Assembly: GCF_964204865.1 (NCBI RefSeq)
Contig: NC_135260.1
Span: 3,844,001-3,908,000, forward strand
Length of the DNA stretch: 64,000 nucleotides
DNA from: Styela clava
Lineage: Eukaryota; Chordata; Ascidiacea; Stolidobranchia; Styelidae
Reading direction: 5' to 3'
Shown here one piece after another: positions 1 through 12,811 of this stretch. Each line of letters begins with the position of its first letter. Positions within the stretch are counted from its first letter, which is position 1. The notes beneath the pieces were generated by a model that made no database searches, was not told where the DNA came from, and saw only the letters and a program-made list of their open reading frames with translations. Made by a program: the position numbers and the translations under genes.

Positions 1-51
1 AAGAAACGTTTATTCATAAGTTGAAATAGCGTGTGACAGAGTATGTGAAAA

Positions 52-2006
52 TCAAAGACTCCATTTATCGAGGTCACAAGAGAACGTGAACTGGGTGCGA
101 CGTGAAGTTCCAATAATGCTAGGGATTGGTAACTTTCTTGTAATGTCTTTCTTCGACCAAAGTGCTTCATCTTCGACATCCAGAATAAAAGTAGTTCGGT
201 CATTTACGCTTAAAACCCGGCGGAGAAAAACTCCTTCGAAAGCATCAACTCTTGCGACGTAGTGAACAGTTCGAGATTTTCCACTAATCTTGACTATGAC
301 AAAATCGCCCTCGATAATATTTTGATCTTCCTCCTCTAAGTCATCAGTATCGTCGCACAATACATTCTCGTTAGATTCACTTTCACTCGAAGAAGTGCTA
401 CATCCGGATGGTGCTACCCTCACTCTAACTGTTTTCTTGTTTGCAAAGAGCATTTTTTTAGCCCGACCGAAGTTCCTTGATCTATTTTTTCTATCCTAGC
501 CACTGATTTCGCTGCTATTTCCTCTCTAACTGGCGTGTCTGTCAAAATTTTCGTGCTACCTTTTTTCCTATTGGAAGCTTTCACCTTCTTTGGCCCTGCT
601 TTCGGTAAAGGTAGTATATAACTTGGAGACACATAAGGAGTTTCCGCGTTGGTAGTCTGCACTGCTCTAGTCCAACCAGTATTGCTCTCAACGCCAGTTG
701 CTGATTGAATTGTGTTATCTTTTTGGTTCGTGGGAGTATCGGGATTTCTCTGTAAACCTGACACGCTTTCAACATTGTCTACTGCCGAGAAAACTGGATT
801 TTCGCGATCTGTAACTGAAGATGGCGCATAGTCTTCTGAGAATACGTCGCTGTTGAAAGGCATAATACCAGTGCTGTGGAAGCCAGCTAGGATATTACGC
901 GGTACAAATGCGCAGATGTGAGCTTCGTTCACCAAATGAGCTATATCGTATATAGACACAGTCTTACCCGGATTGGACCTCATCCAATTATCCATCGCGC
1001 GCGCGTAGGCTTTTTTGTATGTCCATAAACAGTCTTGTCTAAAGGCTGGAGTTTGTGGGACGTGTGTGGAGGGATGGTCAACACCACAACTCCGTTCGCC
1101 TTTGCCTTGTCAACAGCTGTCAGTGAAACGTGGGCCTCGTGATTGTCTAAGATGAGCAATACCTTTCTGTCGGGTGTACAGCGTGTATGCTTAATGAAGT
1201 GATCGAGATAGTTGACAAACGTTTCCTCGTTAATCCAACCCGCACCGTCAGATCCCAGTGGCGCACCTCGTATGAAATAATTACGATAATTGACACGGGG
1301 AAATACCATGTAGGGCGGAATAAATCCACCAGCAGCGTTGATCGCATTGACTACGGTTACCAGCTCACCTCTTTCACCTGATGTGACAGAACCAATCTGC
1401 TTAACCCCTTTTTCCGTAACAATGCTCTCAGGCTTTTGCACCGTATGGCACCCTGTTTCGTCGATGTTATATACGCCTTGTGCCTCGAATTTGTGTTGGT
1501 CCATTACTTTGGCAAGGTTTTTGTGGAACTGTCCCACTGTATGGCGATTAAACGCCGTTGCTCTGGCTAATGAAGTAGCTTCTGGACTTCGAAAGGTTAT
1601 TGCGTGCTTTCAATCCAAGCCAAAACCCTTGACCAGCTTTTTTGTTGATTTTCCAAATTTCTGGCACATCGACACTGTTTCTTTCTGCAAACTCATACGC
1701 CAAACATCGGCATTTATCTTTGGATAGGCCATGGTAGTTTGCTGCAAGTGTTTTGATGTGACTAGCTAGTTCAGCTTCCATTTCAGGTCTGAATATCATA
1801 TTCTTGAGCTTGCAATTCTTGTATCCGCTTGTACCAAGCGGGTCATGTTTTTGTTTATCCATGTATCGCTTAAGCGTCATTCGGTCCACATCAAATGTTC
1901 TCGCTGCCGATCTAATACTGCATCCCTCTTTTACTGCTTCTGCCACCCTTTCGACAATTGACGGATCACTTCCACGGGTTGATTTTCTTTTGTATGTTTG
2001 CGGCAT
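52..2006 (-). pseudogene. pogo/Tigger-type DDE transposase, frameshifted
   Basis: A decayed transposase read right to left in four pieces. The N-terminal piece (2006-1548) starts at MPQTYKRKSTRG and holds an HTH of the Psq/CENP-B kind followed by the family motif GLSKDKCRCLAYEFAERN. The catalytic piece (1620-980) carries the three acidic-residue motifs of the pogo/Tc1 DDE_1 fold: YNIDETG, LLILDNHEAHVS and PPHTSHKLQPLD. The C-terminal pieces (1030-420 and 453-52) hold DNWMRSNPGKTVSIYDIA and then an acidic, serine-rich tail. Reading frame changes near 1590-1620, 1010-1030 and 440-480 (an A-run) break the ORF, although the protein can be followed through all of them. In this family the protein cuts and pastes its own element. 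Terminal inverted repeats could not be resolved; the left end may lie outside the window. Lost function is inferred from the frameshifts; sequencing error is the alternative. Confidence 0.85.
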
Positions 2007-2413
2007 CGTCTGATAAAGAAAAAATAGGATGAAAAATATATCCAATGCAGGAGCGTTGAGCCACGGCGAAACCCTCCTGGTGACCGCTGGATCAACCCTC
2101 CCATGATCGGCCATCTTCCTATTTGAGCTCCGCTACTGCCGAATGACTACTCGACGTGCGCTACAATAGTCTCCATTAGAGCATCACAACATGGACTACA
2201 CAATGACTTAATGTGACTAAACCACGACCTGTAATATTATTAATAGTAAACATATTACCTGAGACCATGAAATTCACTTTTTGCTGCGATTCCAGCTTTT
2301 TCATTACCTGTTTTCCACCAGAGCTACAGAACGTCTGCTTCTCACAGCCAAATATAAAGTAATGACACAACCTACCAACAGAGGGCGCGCGAGCATTCTA
2401 TTACTAATGCAAG

Positions 2414-3790
2414 TTGCTAATTTTGGGGGTGGAACAAGTCTCCTCGTGGCTCAAGTCACCCGCATCTCCCCTACCCCATAACAGATTTGATTCAGAAAAA
2501 GTGGAAAAGGTAATAGAACATATTTGTATATATAAAACAGTTCAAAGTCACTATGTCCGAAAGGAGTCTAAATATCAATATTTGCCTCCAACATTAGATG
2601 TGGCTACTATTCACCGAATGTACATACGATTCTGTGCAGAAAATAACATTGAGAATCCTTTGAAATACGGAACTTACTTATACATTTTTAATGAAAATTT
2701 TAATATAAAATTTCATCAACCCAAAAAGGATCGATGTGACGTATGTGATGCATGGAACAATACAAAAGAGTCATTGAGAACTACAGAAATATTAAAATCA
2801 AAGGCAGAGCATGATCATGAAAAGAACTTGAGCAGGGTGTTCAAAGCACAAATAAAATTAATAGCACAAGACAATAGGCATATTCAAGCATCAGCATTTG
2901 ACTTTCAAAAAACCTTCCTGGCACCTGCAGGAGAGAGTTTCTCATTTTATTATAGCATGGGACTGCGAAACTACAAATTCACAGTTTTGGCGGCTTTTAA
3001 AAAAGTTCATTGTTACTTGTGGAATGAGGAAGAAGCAAAAAAGGGCTCAAATGAGGTGGCGTCTGCACTGTTGCTCTACTGGAAATTTTTACAAAAAAGG
3101 GGCGTGAAGAGTGTGTACCTTTTTTGTGACAGATGCGCAGGACAAAATTGCAACCGCATGGTATACAATATGCTATCCCTTGCCCTTAATTGGTTTGGAT
3201 TTTCAGATATAAAGTTAAGCTTTTTTGTTACAGGGCATAGCCAAAACGAGAATGACTGTGCACATTCTCTTATTGAAAAAGATTCAAAACGGCTGCACAC
3301 CTTTACCACTGATCAGTGGGAATCTGACAACATACGAGCATTTACTAAAGGGAATAAACATAGAAACATAACTATGGCTAGAATGTCTCATAGTGAAATC
3401 CTGGATTTCAAATTTCAAAACTCACCATGTTTCAAGACGTTTACAAATCAAACCTAAAAGTGAATGGCTCAAAGATCAAATGGTTGAAGATCATGCAGGC
3501 CAAGTATTCTGGTGGAAAACCTGATAAGTTTTTCTTCAAGTACTTATATGCAGAAGAAGAATATCAGGAAGTTTCATTCATAAAAAAGTCGAAGAATTTC
3601 AGGAACCCTGGACATGTTACCCAGGATGAATGAAAAGAGGAGAAGCTACAAAAAAAATGGGAATTACAATGGAAAAATATGATGCCTTAATGAAGCTGTG
3701 TAAAAAAAATCTCATTTCACCGCAATATCATACGTATCATATGACAGTCTCACCATTCGAAATGATGAAACAGATGAATCAGATAGTGAT
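2414..3790 (+). pseudogene. Transposase-like protein of the DUF7869 kind, decayed 3' end
   Basis: A 347-codon open frame to 3457, followed by further homologous-looking frames at 3427-3633 and 3630-3760. Visible marks are a CDVCDAW cysteine motif after FHQPKKDR (about residue 105), a beta-rich core (YKFTVLAAFKKVHCYLWNEE), then CDRCAGQNCNR and TGHSQNENDCAHSLIE. The order of an Asp-containing strand, the GQN.NR motif and the GHS..E.D..H..IE motif matches a widespread uncharacterised metazoan family that I recall as DUF7869, thought to have an RNase-H-like, transposase-derived fold. The name and fold are from memory. The shift near 3430-3457 and the stop before 3630 suggest a pseudogene. The N terminus expected upstream of RFDSEKVEKV is not evident, so 2414 may not be the true start. 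It lies back to back with the pogo remnant, which fits a transposon-rich array edge. Confidence 0.55.
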
Positions 3791-4349
3791 GATGAATCTT
3801 CCTCTATTTAGATCGATTCACCAGTTTCAAAGACACAGGGTTTCAAACCCTTTGAAATGTTTTTTGATTTTTCATATTCAGTTTCTTTTTTGTTCCTTTT
3901 TTGAAAACTTCACATTCACAATTTGTAGTTCGTTAGTTGTTCTGTTGTTTTGATTCAATACACAAGTCAAAAACAACAACAAGGCTGCTGTGAAACTTGG
4001 GCAAACTGGCATTAGTAAGCAGAGATATGTTAGGCCAACTAGACCTAAGTCACAATCATAGGAATTTGCGTAGTGCATCTTGGGCCTAAGAACCAATGGG
4101 TGACAGAAAGGGCCTAAGTCCGTCAATTATCACTGAGACCAGAATAGGCCAAATTCCTCTAGGGGGGTAAAAAATGGAAACGAATCGAAGTTGAAGTGCC
4201 AAAAGATGTTGAATAAAAAGCTATTATCAGGGACATTATCCTAGCCAAAGCTCAGATCTTCACTAGATATACATAACTAGATATTCAAGTATGATAAAAT
4301 TCAAAATTGTTTTTTGCGATTTTCTCAAAACTCAAAAATGTGACTTAGC
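3791..4349. other. Noncoding stretch with GGCCTAAG-type words
   Basis: No supportable gene. The words GGCCTAAG and GACCTAAG recur between about 4030 and 4125, and there is a (TA)n run at 4373-4386. The short antisense frame at 3878-4126 has no protein-like features. Confidence 0.4.
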
Positions 4350-5175
4350 CCCGTTCTGTTCTCATCCGGCGATATATATATATATACTTGTATATATATT
4401 ATGAACATTAAATTTACAGATTGAAGGATTTTTCTTCATCCTTTGTTTTCTGTAATCCAGCATCTGTATTTTTTTTGTTTGAACCTATATATTTATAATC
4501 AATATTTCAAATTTTTAATCATAAATCATTGTTCATGTCCAAAATGCGCAGAATTGAAAAACTAGATTTTTTGCATTGCTATTCAAAGCATCTACAGTTG
4601 TTGTTTGATTATGCAATTTTAAACATAACAATGTTTCAAAGTGTGTGTACTATCTAATAAATACGCAATTATTAATTTCTTAGTGATATAGATTAAACTG
4701 TAGCTAGGTTGCCAGTAAGTAGTCTGTACACAAAGACAGGACTTGTATGACAGTCTTGTGTGTATTGAAGAAGAGTTGACAGTGACCTAAACTCGAGTGT
4801 GTTTGAAACGATCGCTCGAAACCCGGATTCTGGATATGTAAGGATTGAATATGGTGCACCTGGACAACCCACTTACAAGTTAGATACATACGACCAGCAA
4901 TGAACTTCTTCAGCAGGTGTGAGGCCAAAGACGGTACACAAAAAACTTTTGTATGAACTTGGAAGCGTTGAAGTTATTCTTCACATCTTGCACATCCTCG
5001 ACACCGAATGACCTGACTTGCAAATGGTCAATATATGATGGCACCTGCCAATGAATCTCAAGATTTACCCATGAATGCCTGTAGCGCAACGAGCGTTTGT
5101 TGTTTTCACAGGAAATCATTTCCTCTACCACTGACAGGAGAGCCACCCTTTTCAACAATGCGCTACAATCACTGT
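4350..5175 (+). repeat. Orphan KLHL 3'-flank copy
   Basis: This is a plus-oriented diverged copy of the sequence that lies 3' of the KLHL genes; compare the reverse complement of 25060-25880. Shared landmarks, in order, are the block around ATTTACAGATTGAAGG (4410), GATATAGATTAAACTGTAGC (4685), GAAGAAGAGTTGACAGTGAC (4767), GGATATGTAAGGATTGAATA (4832) and TTGCAAATGGTCAATATATG (5018). No KLHL coding sequence precedes it. The space is occupied by the two transposase remnants, so a gene was probably lost here or only the flank was copied. Confidence 0.7.
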
Positions 5176-6399
5176 TGGTGTTTCCTATTAACAGTTTGGG
5201 AATTAAACCTATAAAATTTGTTTGCGATATGGCAAAGTTCTCAGTGTTTTAGTTTTCTTGTCATACCGTGCATCAAATGTATAAGATAATGAGTATTTTC
5301 ATCCTTCCTTCCATACCACAGTTAGTGGTCTGGGAAAACTAATAGTTTTTTAAAGCAGCCGAACTGTCTACTTCGGGTTGGCAATAATTTGGACTCAGAC
5401 TTCAATTTTAGAAAAAAAACTTGGGAAAATCTTCTTCAATAAACGGCTAAAAATACTTAGCCATGGTACACTACGGGTTTCAGTCAGAAATTTGGATCCC
5501 TCTTGGTTTTGAAATACGACTTCACAGTCACACATATAAAGAATATTAGTTTATTCAAACACATCCTATTATTTCAATTCACTCATAGTATCACTGCTAT
5601 TACTGCTTGTTCTTTGCCTTCTATTATTTACTTTTATTGCAATCATCTCATCCTTCTGTGTTGTATTTACGTTGACAAGTTCCATGCTCTATGCTTTGCA
5701 ATTTTATTCCTCTCGTGTAGTTATATATGAAGAATGTCCCTTATGTTAATGTGAAATTGGTTTAATTTGAAATGTATTCTAATACTGCTATTCAATTTAT
5801 TTTATATATCACATATTAAGTATCTATGTTCTTTATTTTTGCATTTAGTTTATTCCATAAAAAGTTGATAAATCTGTTATACATATTCTACCAAGGTCAA
5901 AGATCATGTGTATATGCTCTGTTACTCATACTTTTTGGAACTCAAAAGTTCATGATAATATTTTCGACTTCAATTACAGTATTTTCGTATACCGTAACAG
6001 GCTTGTCTTATTTGCCGAGTAGATTTATTCTCCGGAAAATACGGTATTTCTTGACCATATTTCAATATTGTGTTTGCAATTTCAATTAATTAGATTTTAA
6101 AACCATGGGTGTCTCTGCTTCATAACCGACTTCCCATCCGTGGTAAAATTATTTGTTCATTTATTTGTTCAACATTTTTGCGCAATTTTGTATTCATATC
6201 GCATTTTATTTTACTGGCAGGAATAAGGAAACTTGACAATGACATCATACATCCCGGGGGAGAGGAAGGAATTACTCGCATGTACTAGATTGAACTAAAT
6301 TTAAAAACTTGCCGCACACCATTCAAAATGGGCACTTCTCCGATGGCCGCACAATTTTTTCCTGGGCCGCAGTTTGCACACCTTTTCCGTATGTGAAAA
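5176..6399. other. AT-rich noncoding stretch with a hAT-end fragment
   Basis: No gene recognised. The two short frames at 5503-5730 and 5826-6089 are hydrophobic by composition only. From about 6283 to 6387 there is the right half of a hAT-like MITE (GCCGCACACCATTCAAAATG, then GGGCCGCAGTTTGCACACC). Confidence 0.4.
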
Positions 6400-7760
6400 A
6401 AAAACTAGCACGAGAAAATTTGTCGACGTGTACGACTGAATTGAAATCTCTAATTTGTCAAAATCGCTATCAGAAAGAATAAGTTATTTTTACACAACGC
6501 TTAATCGCGTCTTTCACTCCGAACAAGACCCTGTACAAGCAGCCACTGATATCTATCATTTCAATTGTTTTAGGCGACATTTTATATATCAGATAGATTA
6601 GATAAATAGTTCATTTTTAAATCCGTCATGATAAAAAACAACGACGCACATAGGATTGAAATTCACGGAAATTGAGTAAAACTTTGATTAGATTTAAAAA
6701 CACCAGACATATAAGTACTTCATGCGAAATTTCACCTTGTGATATTTAATATATACAAAATCACGATTAGATACTCAAGAATCGGGTTTAAAGTTTGTGA
6801 TCATTGCGATAGTATGCAGATATAAATGAAAAAAAATACGATGATATATAAACTCACTAATCGGGCTTTGAGCTTGTGAGCACTGCTAAATTATACGCCT
6901 GTGTGATGCACGCATGAGCAGGATTTAGGTACTGGAGTACCTAAAAGGTGCTCCAGAAGTATGTGCACCATTATGTCGCACAACCCGAACCCTAACCGGT
7001 ACACACATACTATGTTCAGGTTGTGAGCATACTCCTGGAGCTCCCATATATTAACCCTGTTTGACTATTTTAGCCCAATTACAGCGAAATTAAATTTACA
7101 ACTGATTTGTCACAAAAATGACCAATTAAAGAATCAAGACAACAAAAATTTGGTGACATTTTGTAAAAACAGTATAATATGAAAATCAAGTCTTTCCGTG
7201 TTACGAGTCGCCATTGAAGTCGGTAATTGTAAAATTATTCAAATTACGCAACATTATGTAACGTTCACTGCCCCGCAATCAAGTAACAATGAGTTTCCAT
7301 TTAAATTATAAAGGTGTTGTTTATTCATACCACAGCCCCCTACACACCCCTGCGTTGTAGCATCTTTAGTACTTTTCCATTATGTTCACCTTTGTTCCAG
7401 GCTTACAAAGTAAATGAATCTTTTTTGTAATTTGAGGTTCTTTATGTTCCGACGTTTTGTTGATGAGAATAGTCGCCGTTTTGACAGACGAAAGATTGAG
7501 GTTTTTATATCTATAGCAATGGGCTCATTTTGTCCAGATCGGAAGTTCGTCATTCTGAATCACAATATATTATTCAGTTTAATATTCCATACACAGGCTT
7601 GTGTCGTTGTACCTGGGACCTTATGAACAGTTTAAAATTTAGAAAATTAAGATCAGGGTTATGAATATTTATTTGTTGGTTAATATTTTAGAATTCTTGT
7701 TTGAAATTTGTTTAGTTGTTTGTTTTCTGAATTGATATGTTGAATTATACTTTGGCTAGC
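6400..7760 (+). repeat. Distal upstream repeat R1, copy 1
   Basis: A noncoding block of about 1.3 kb found three times in the window: here, at 17530-18740 (same strand) and at 38560-39700 (opposite strand). Landmarks are GATATTTAATATATACAAAA (6740), ACTCAAGAATCGGGTTTAAA (6773) and CTTGTGAGCACTGCTAAATT (6874). In every copy it lies upstream of a KLHL gene in the orientation of that gene (A, A2, C), so it behaves as part of an ancestral KLHL duplication cassette. No coding potential was seen. Confidence 0.7.
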
Positions 7761-8301
7761 TCTATTTCGTGATTATGATGGTGCAGTGACGTAACTTTTG
7801 AATGACGTAGTCAGGTAGGGGTCATTAATGACTTATTTATTGCAAGAAGACCAGATACAAGTACCTGGGTAAAGCCGCGGGCCACAATTTTATTTAAGAT
7901 AGATATAGGGGAGTCCATGCCTAGAGGGTGAGTTGAAACGCATAAATTTCTAAAGAAAACCACTATTCAAATTTATTTTCACACCGACTACGAATTCAGT
8001 GAGAAACACGTTTTTATAACATTGTGTATTTTGCAACATATTATTGCTAGCTGTTTTTGCTAATATGACAGTGGTACTTGGTGGCAACGCAAGAAGATTG
8101 GAATTGCTCGCACATACCAGATTAACTAAACTAAAAACCCGCGTGCACGCTATTCAAAATTGGCCCTTTTCCGCTGGCAGCACAATTTTTCCTTATGAGC
8201 CGCATTTGGTCCGCAGTTTACACACCTTTGGACTAAACAGTCGGTAGGAGCGATGGGTATGCTCCATTAATTACTGTAGATTTGACATTTTAAGTCTAAA
8301 T
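7761..8301. other. Noncoding, hAT-like fragment at 7870-8240
   Basis: No gene. The stretch contains GCCGCGGGCCACAATTTTAT near 7875 and GAGCCGCATTTGGTCCGCAG near 8200, the subterminal sequence type of the GGGGTGTGCAACC MITE family seen at 9535. Confidence 0.4.
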
Positions 8302-8610
8302 CAGGACTACTCAACTGGCGGACCGAGGTCCAAATCCGGACCTTTCGAGTATTTGATTCGGACCGCACCTGCTTTATTTTGGATCATCAGCCCTACTCTT
8401 GTAGTTTCCTTCTATAAAATGACTTTTATAGTTACGAATATATATATGTAAAGAACTATAACATCATAATAAACAATCCTGATTTGCTAATATTCATTAG
8501 CCGGTCGGGGTAGTGCGCCTTTAAGGATGCCGAAATATAATTTCTGTAAAGACCGGACCTAAATAACTTTGAAGTTTTGGATCTTCGGTGAAAATAGTTG
8601 AGTAGTCCTG
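8302..8610. mobile_element. hAT-type MITE, 309 bp
   Basis: Inverted ends CAGGACTACTCAACT at the left and AGTTGAGTAGTCCTG at the right. They are flanked by imperfect 8-bp duplications, GTCTAAAT (8294-8301) and GCCTAAGT (8611-8618). There is no coding capacity, so it is a non-autonomous hAT-like element. Confidence 0.75.
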
Positions 8611-9534
8611 GCCTAAGTCTTATTGGGTTTCTCAATGCAGAGCTTTAATTGGGCGAAAGGCTTGTTTGTGACTGTGACTATTCAATCCGTTCTTGCCTTT
8701 CCTTTGAATTAGTATAAATATTTGCATCCCAAATATTATGTCATCTCTGCATCTTTACATTTTGTTGGAACAAATATGAAATCTTCTGTCCCCTTCTCGC
8801 CCCTTTTATCCTAATTACCCAACGCTTGCGCACCTTTCTGAGTTGTGATATATATTTAATACAAATTAAATAATTAAAATATTCTTATGAAGTGAAATTG
8901 ATGCTATGTTTTAGGTTAGGATAGACGTATAATTTAGGGCTTGCTGGAATAATTATAAAATATTTGGTGTCTCAAAGATGTTTTTCCCATTGATATATGT
9001 CTCACACTCATTCGCAGACTTGTCCATGCGACATATTTTACGTCCCATTCCCATCCCATAGCAATTATGCCTGTCTCATCCTATCCCATGGGATTCCCAT
9101 TAAAATAAAATTCAATAAAATTTGTTAAATTTAGGTTTAGCGTCTAATAAATAGGACTTTCTGTACAAAGAGACATGCAGAACAACAAAATTTACGGACT
9201 TTGTTAACTATTTATTCATAACTATAATACATGTGTTCATCAGCCCTTTCACGAAGTATATTGTTGATGCTGAATATATTTTGTTCTTTATAACTAACAA
9301 TAGAGCTATTATCAAATATATGGACACAAAGTCCATAACGAAATGTTTTACAATCATTTCAACGAAAATCATACGTTTTTCGTGTCCTACGTGTCCCATG
9401 GTAAATACAAATGTGTGCTGTACTGCTGTCCCTTCCCATCCCATGAGACGTTTGCCAAGGGATTCCCGTGGACAAGCCTGCTTATGTTCGTTTTACTGCG
9501 CATGCATATTTTAGGACTGAGCAGAGTCTTAAAT
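8611..9534. other. AT-rich noncoding with CCCATCCCAT words
   Basis: No gene is supportable. Related pieces rich in CCCATCCCAT/GGGATTCCC occur at about 9043-9103 and 9425-9475 and may be the ends of a further small repeat. Overlapping short frames here have no recognisable domain. Confidence 0.35.
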
Positions 9535-9874
9535 CAGGGGTGTGCAACCTTCAATACAGTTGGGATATAAATATATAGATATAAATATACAGATATAAAT
9601 AACAGAGTGAAACCGCGGGCCACACCATTATTAAACATAGGCTTACTATTGGTTTCAGGCAAAAATTTTTGGTTTATTGATCTTATGGATGAGGGTGTTC
9701 CTTTTCCACAAGCTCCGTCATAGAACTCAGGCTTAGGCTTTGCAACGCAAAGGGATTGGTATTACTCACACGTACTACTAGATTAAACTAAATTAAAAAC
9801 TAGTTTCGCGGGAAACTCACTATTAAAAATTGGCAATTGTCCGCGGTTTGCATTCTGCAGGTTGCACACCCCTA
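9535..9874. mobile_element. hAT-type MITE, 340 bp, perfect TSD
   Basis: The ends are CAGGGGTGTGCAACCT and AGGTTGCACACCCCTA, flanked by a perfect 8-bp target duplication TCTTAAAT (9527-9534 and 9875-9882). Its right end, with the same downstream DNA, is also found upstream of KLHL-A2 (18745-18770) and, reversed, in the palindrome spacer (59275-59350). The insertion therefore predates the duplications. Confidence 0.85.
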
Positions 9875-10447
9875 TCTTAAATGATTGACATACTACGTGA
9901 AATATTACAATAATTAATAGAGTGCGCTGGAATTGTGGGCTCGGCTAAAACTAGCCCTTCCAAATGATTTTTGAGCATTCAATACACCTGGTATGTGACA
10001 TCACAATGGACAGTGGCAAGCAAACTACCTATGAAGCGTGGAATGAGCATTCTAGCTAGACAATAGAAAATATGAGTCAGAACCGCGATTTGAAAGCGTA
10101 ATGTTGCAAGGGCGCAAGAATGAAAATTCAACTGCACAAAAGGTCTGGTGCCACCCATACTTTTGCTCAGAGATGAGTATTCTTTACTCCTGATTGAATG
10201 CACATAATGCACCGCCATAATTTAAAATAGTTTCAGTAGCTCTTGGCATTTCAGTTGTTGTCTGTGGCGTAACTTATAGGCGAGTTTCCATCACCATTGA
10301 CTAGTGCGTATAATGCACTACCAACATTTTGAATACCCCCAAAAGCATTTGACATTTAGGTGGTTTCCAGCCGGTAACTTCGCTCAGATATGAGTCCCAT
10401 TCTTTACTGAGCGAGTGCGCACACTGTACTACAATAAATCTATAGTC

Positions 10448-12026
<1,579 letters not shown>

Positions 12027-12584
12027 CTATAGTGTTTCTGCACCCCATTGGCATTTCAGTGGTCGCTATATTGCTCAGAGATGAGTCTCGTTCAGTACTG
12101 AGTGAGTTCGCATACTACACTACCATAATTATAGTTTTCGTAGCTCTTGACAATTCAGTGGTAACTTTGATCTAAGATGGGACTCTTTTACTTCTGAGTG
12201 AGAGCTTGTAATGTGCTGCCTTAGTTGTAAATAGTATCTTCAGCTATTGAAATTTCACTCAATAATGAGCCCTTTTTACTTATTTGTGAGGGCCCATATT
12301 TCACCACCATAATTCTAAATAGAATCAGTTTCTCTTGGAATTTCAGTGATTGTTCGTAACATTGCGCAGAGATGAGTCCATTCTCTTACTGAGTGAGTGG
12401 ATGATGTACTACTAAACATTGGTATGGCTGACAGGAAAGCCAAGTTTGTCCAATATTGAATAGTCAGCTCTGTCTCTCGCTAATCAGAAAGACACATTGC
12501 AATATGTGTTGTTTATAAGAAAGACTATAACTTGAGAAAGTAGATATTAATCAAGTAGATAGAAAATTTCAATCTTATGTCGCA

Positions 12585-12811
12585 GGAATGTTTGAAAATC
12601 GCTGCACTAGGACATCTATATTACAAATTTGGATTTGACGTTTTTGTAACCTTGAATGATGTTTCAATCTCTCCTCTATATTGTGTTGCAAAATTGAAAT
12701 TCTCCAGTACTTCCAATATTTACCTAATATTTACAGAATCTAGTTAGATAAGAATCTTGCTGTCATCCACACTTATTATTGAAGTTTTGTCTTTTGTAAA
12801 TCTGTTCCAAA
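12585..12811 (+). promoter_or_regulatory. Conserved proximal 5' flank of KLHL-A
   Basis: This block is shared with the immediate upstream DNA of A2, B, D, E and E2. Landmarks are GTTTGAAAATCGCTGCAC (12590), AGGACATCTATA (12608), TTTTTGTAACCTTGAATGAT (12641) and TATTGTGTTGCAAAATTGAA (12679). Its closeness to the start codon and its retention in six copies suggest promoter plus 5' UTR. CTCTATATTG near 12674 is a weak TATA-like candidate. Conservation may only reflect recent duplication. Confidence 0.5.

Noticed and set aside
5503-6089. Hydrophobic short ORFs resembling membrane segments
   Set aside because: AT-rich composition gives Phe/Ile/Leu-rich translation; no start context, homology or conservation.
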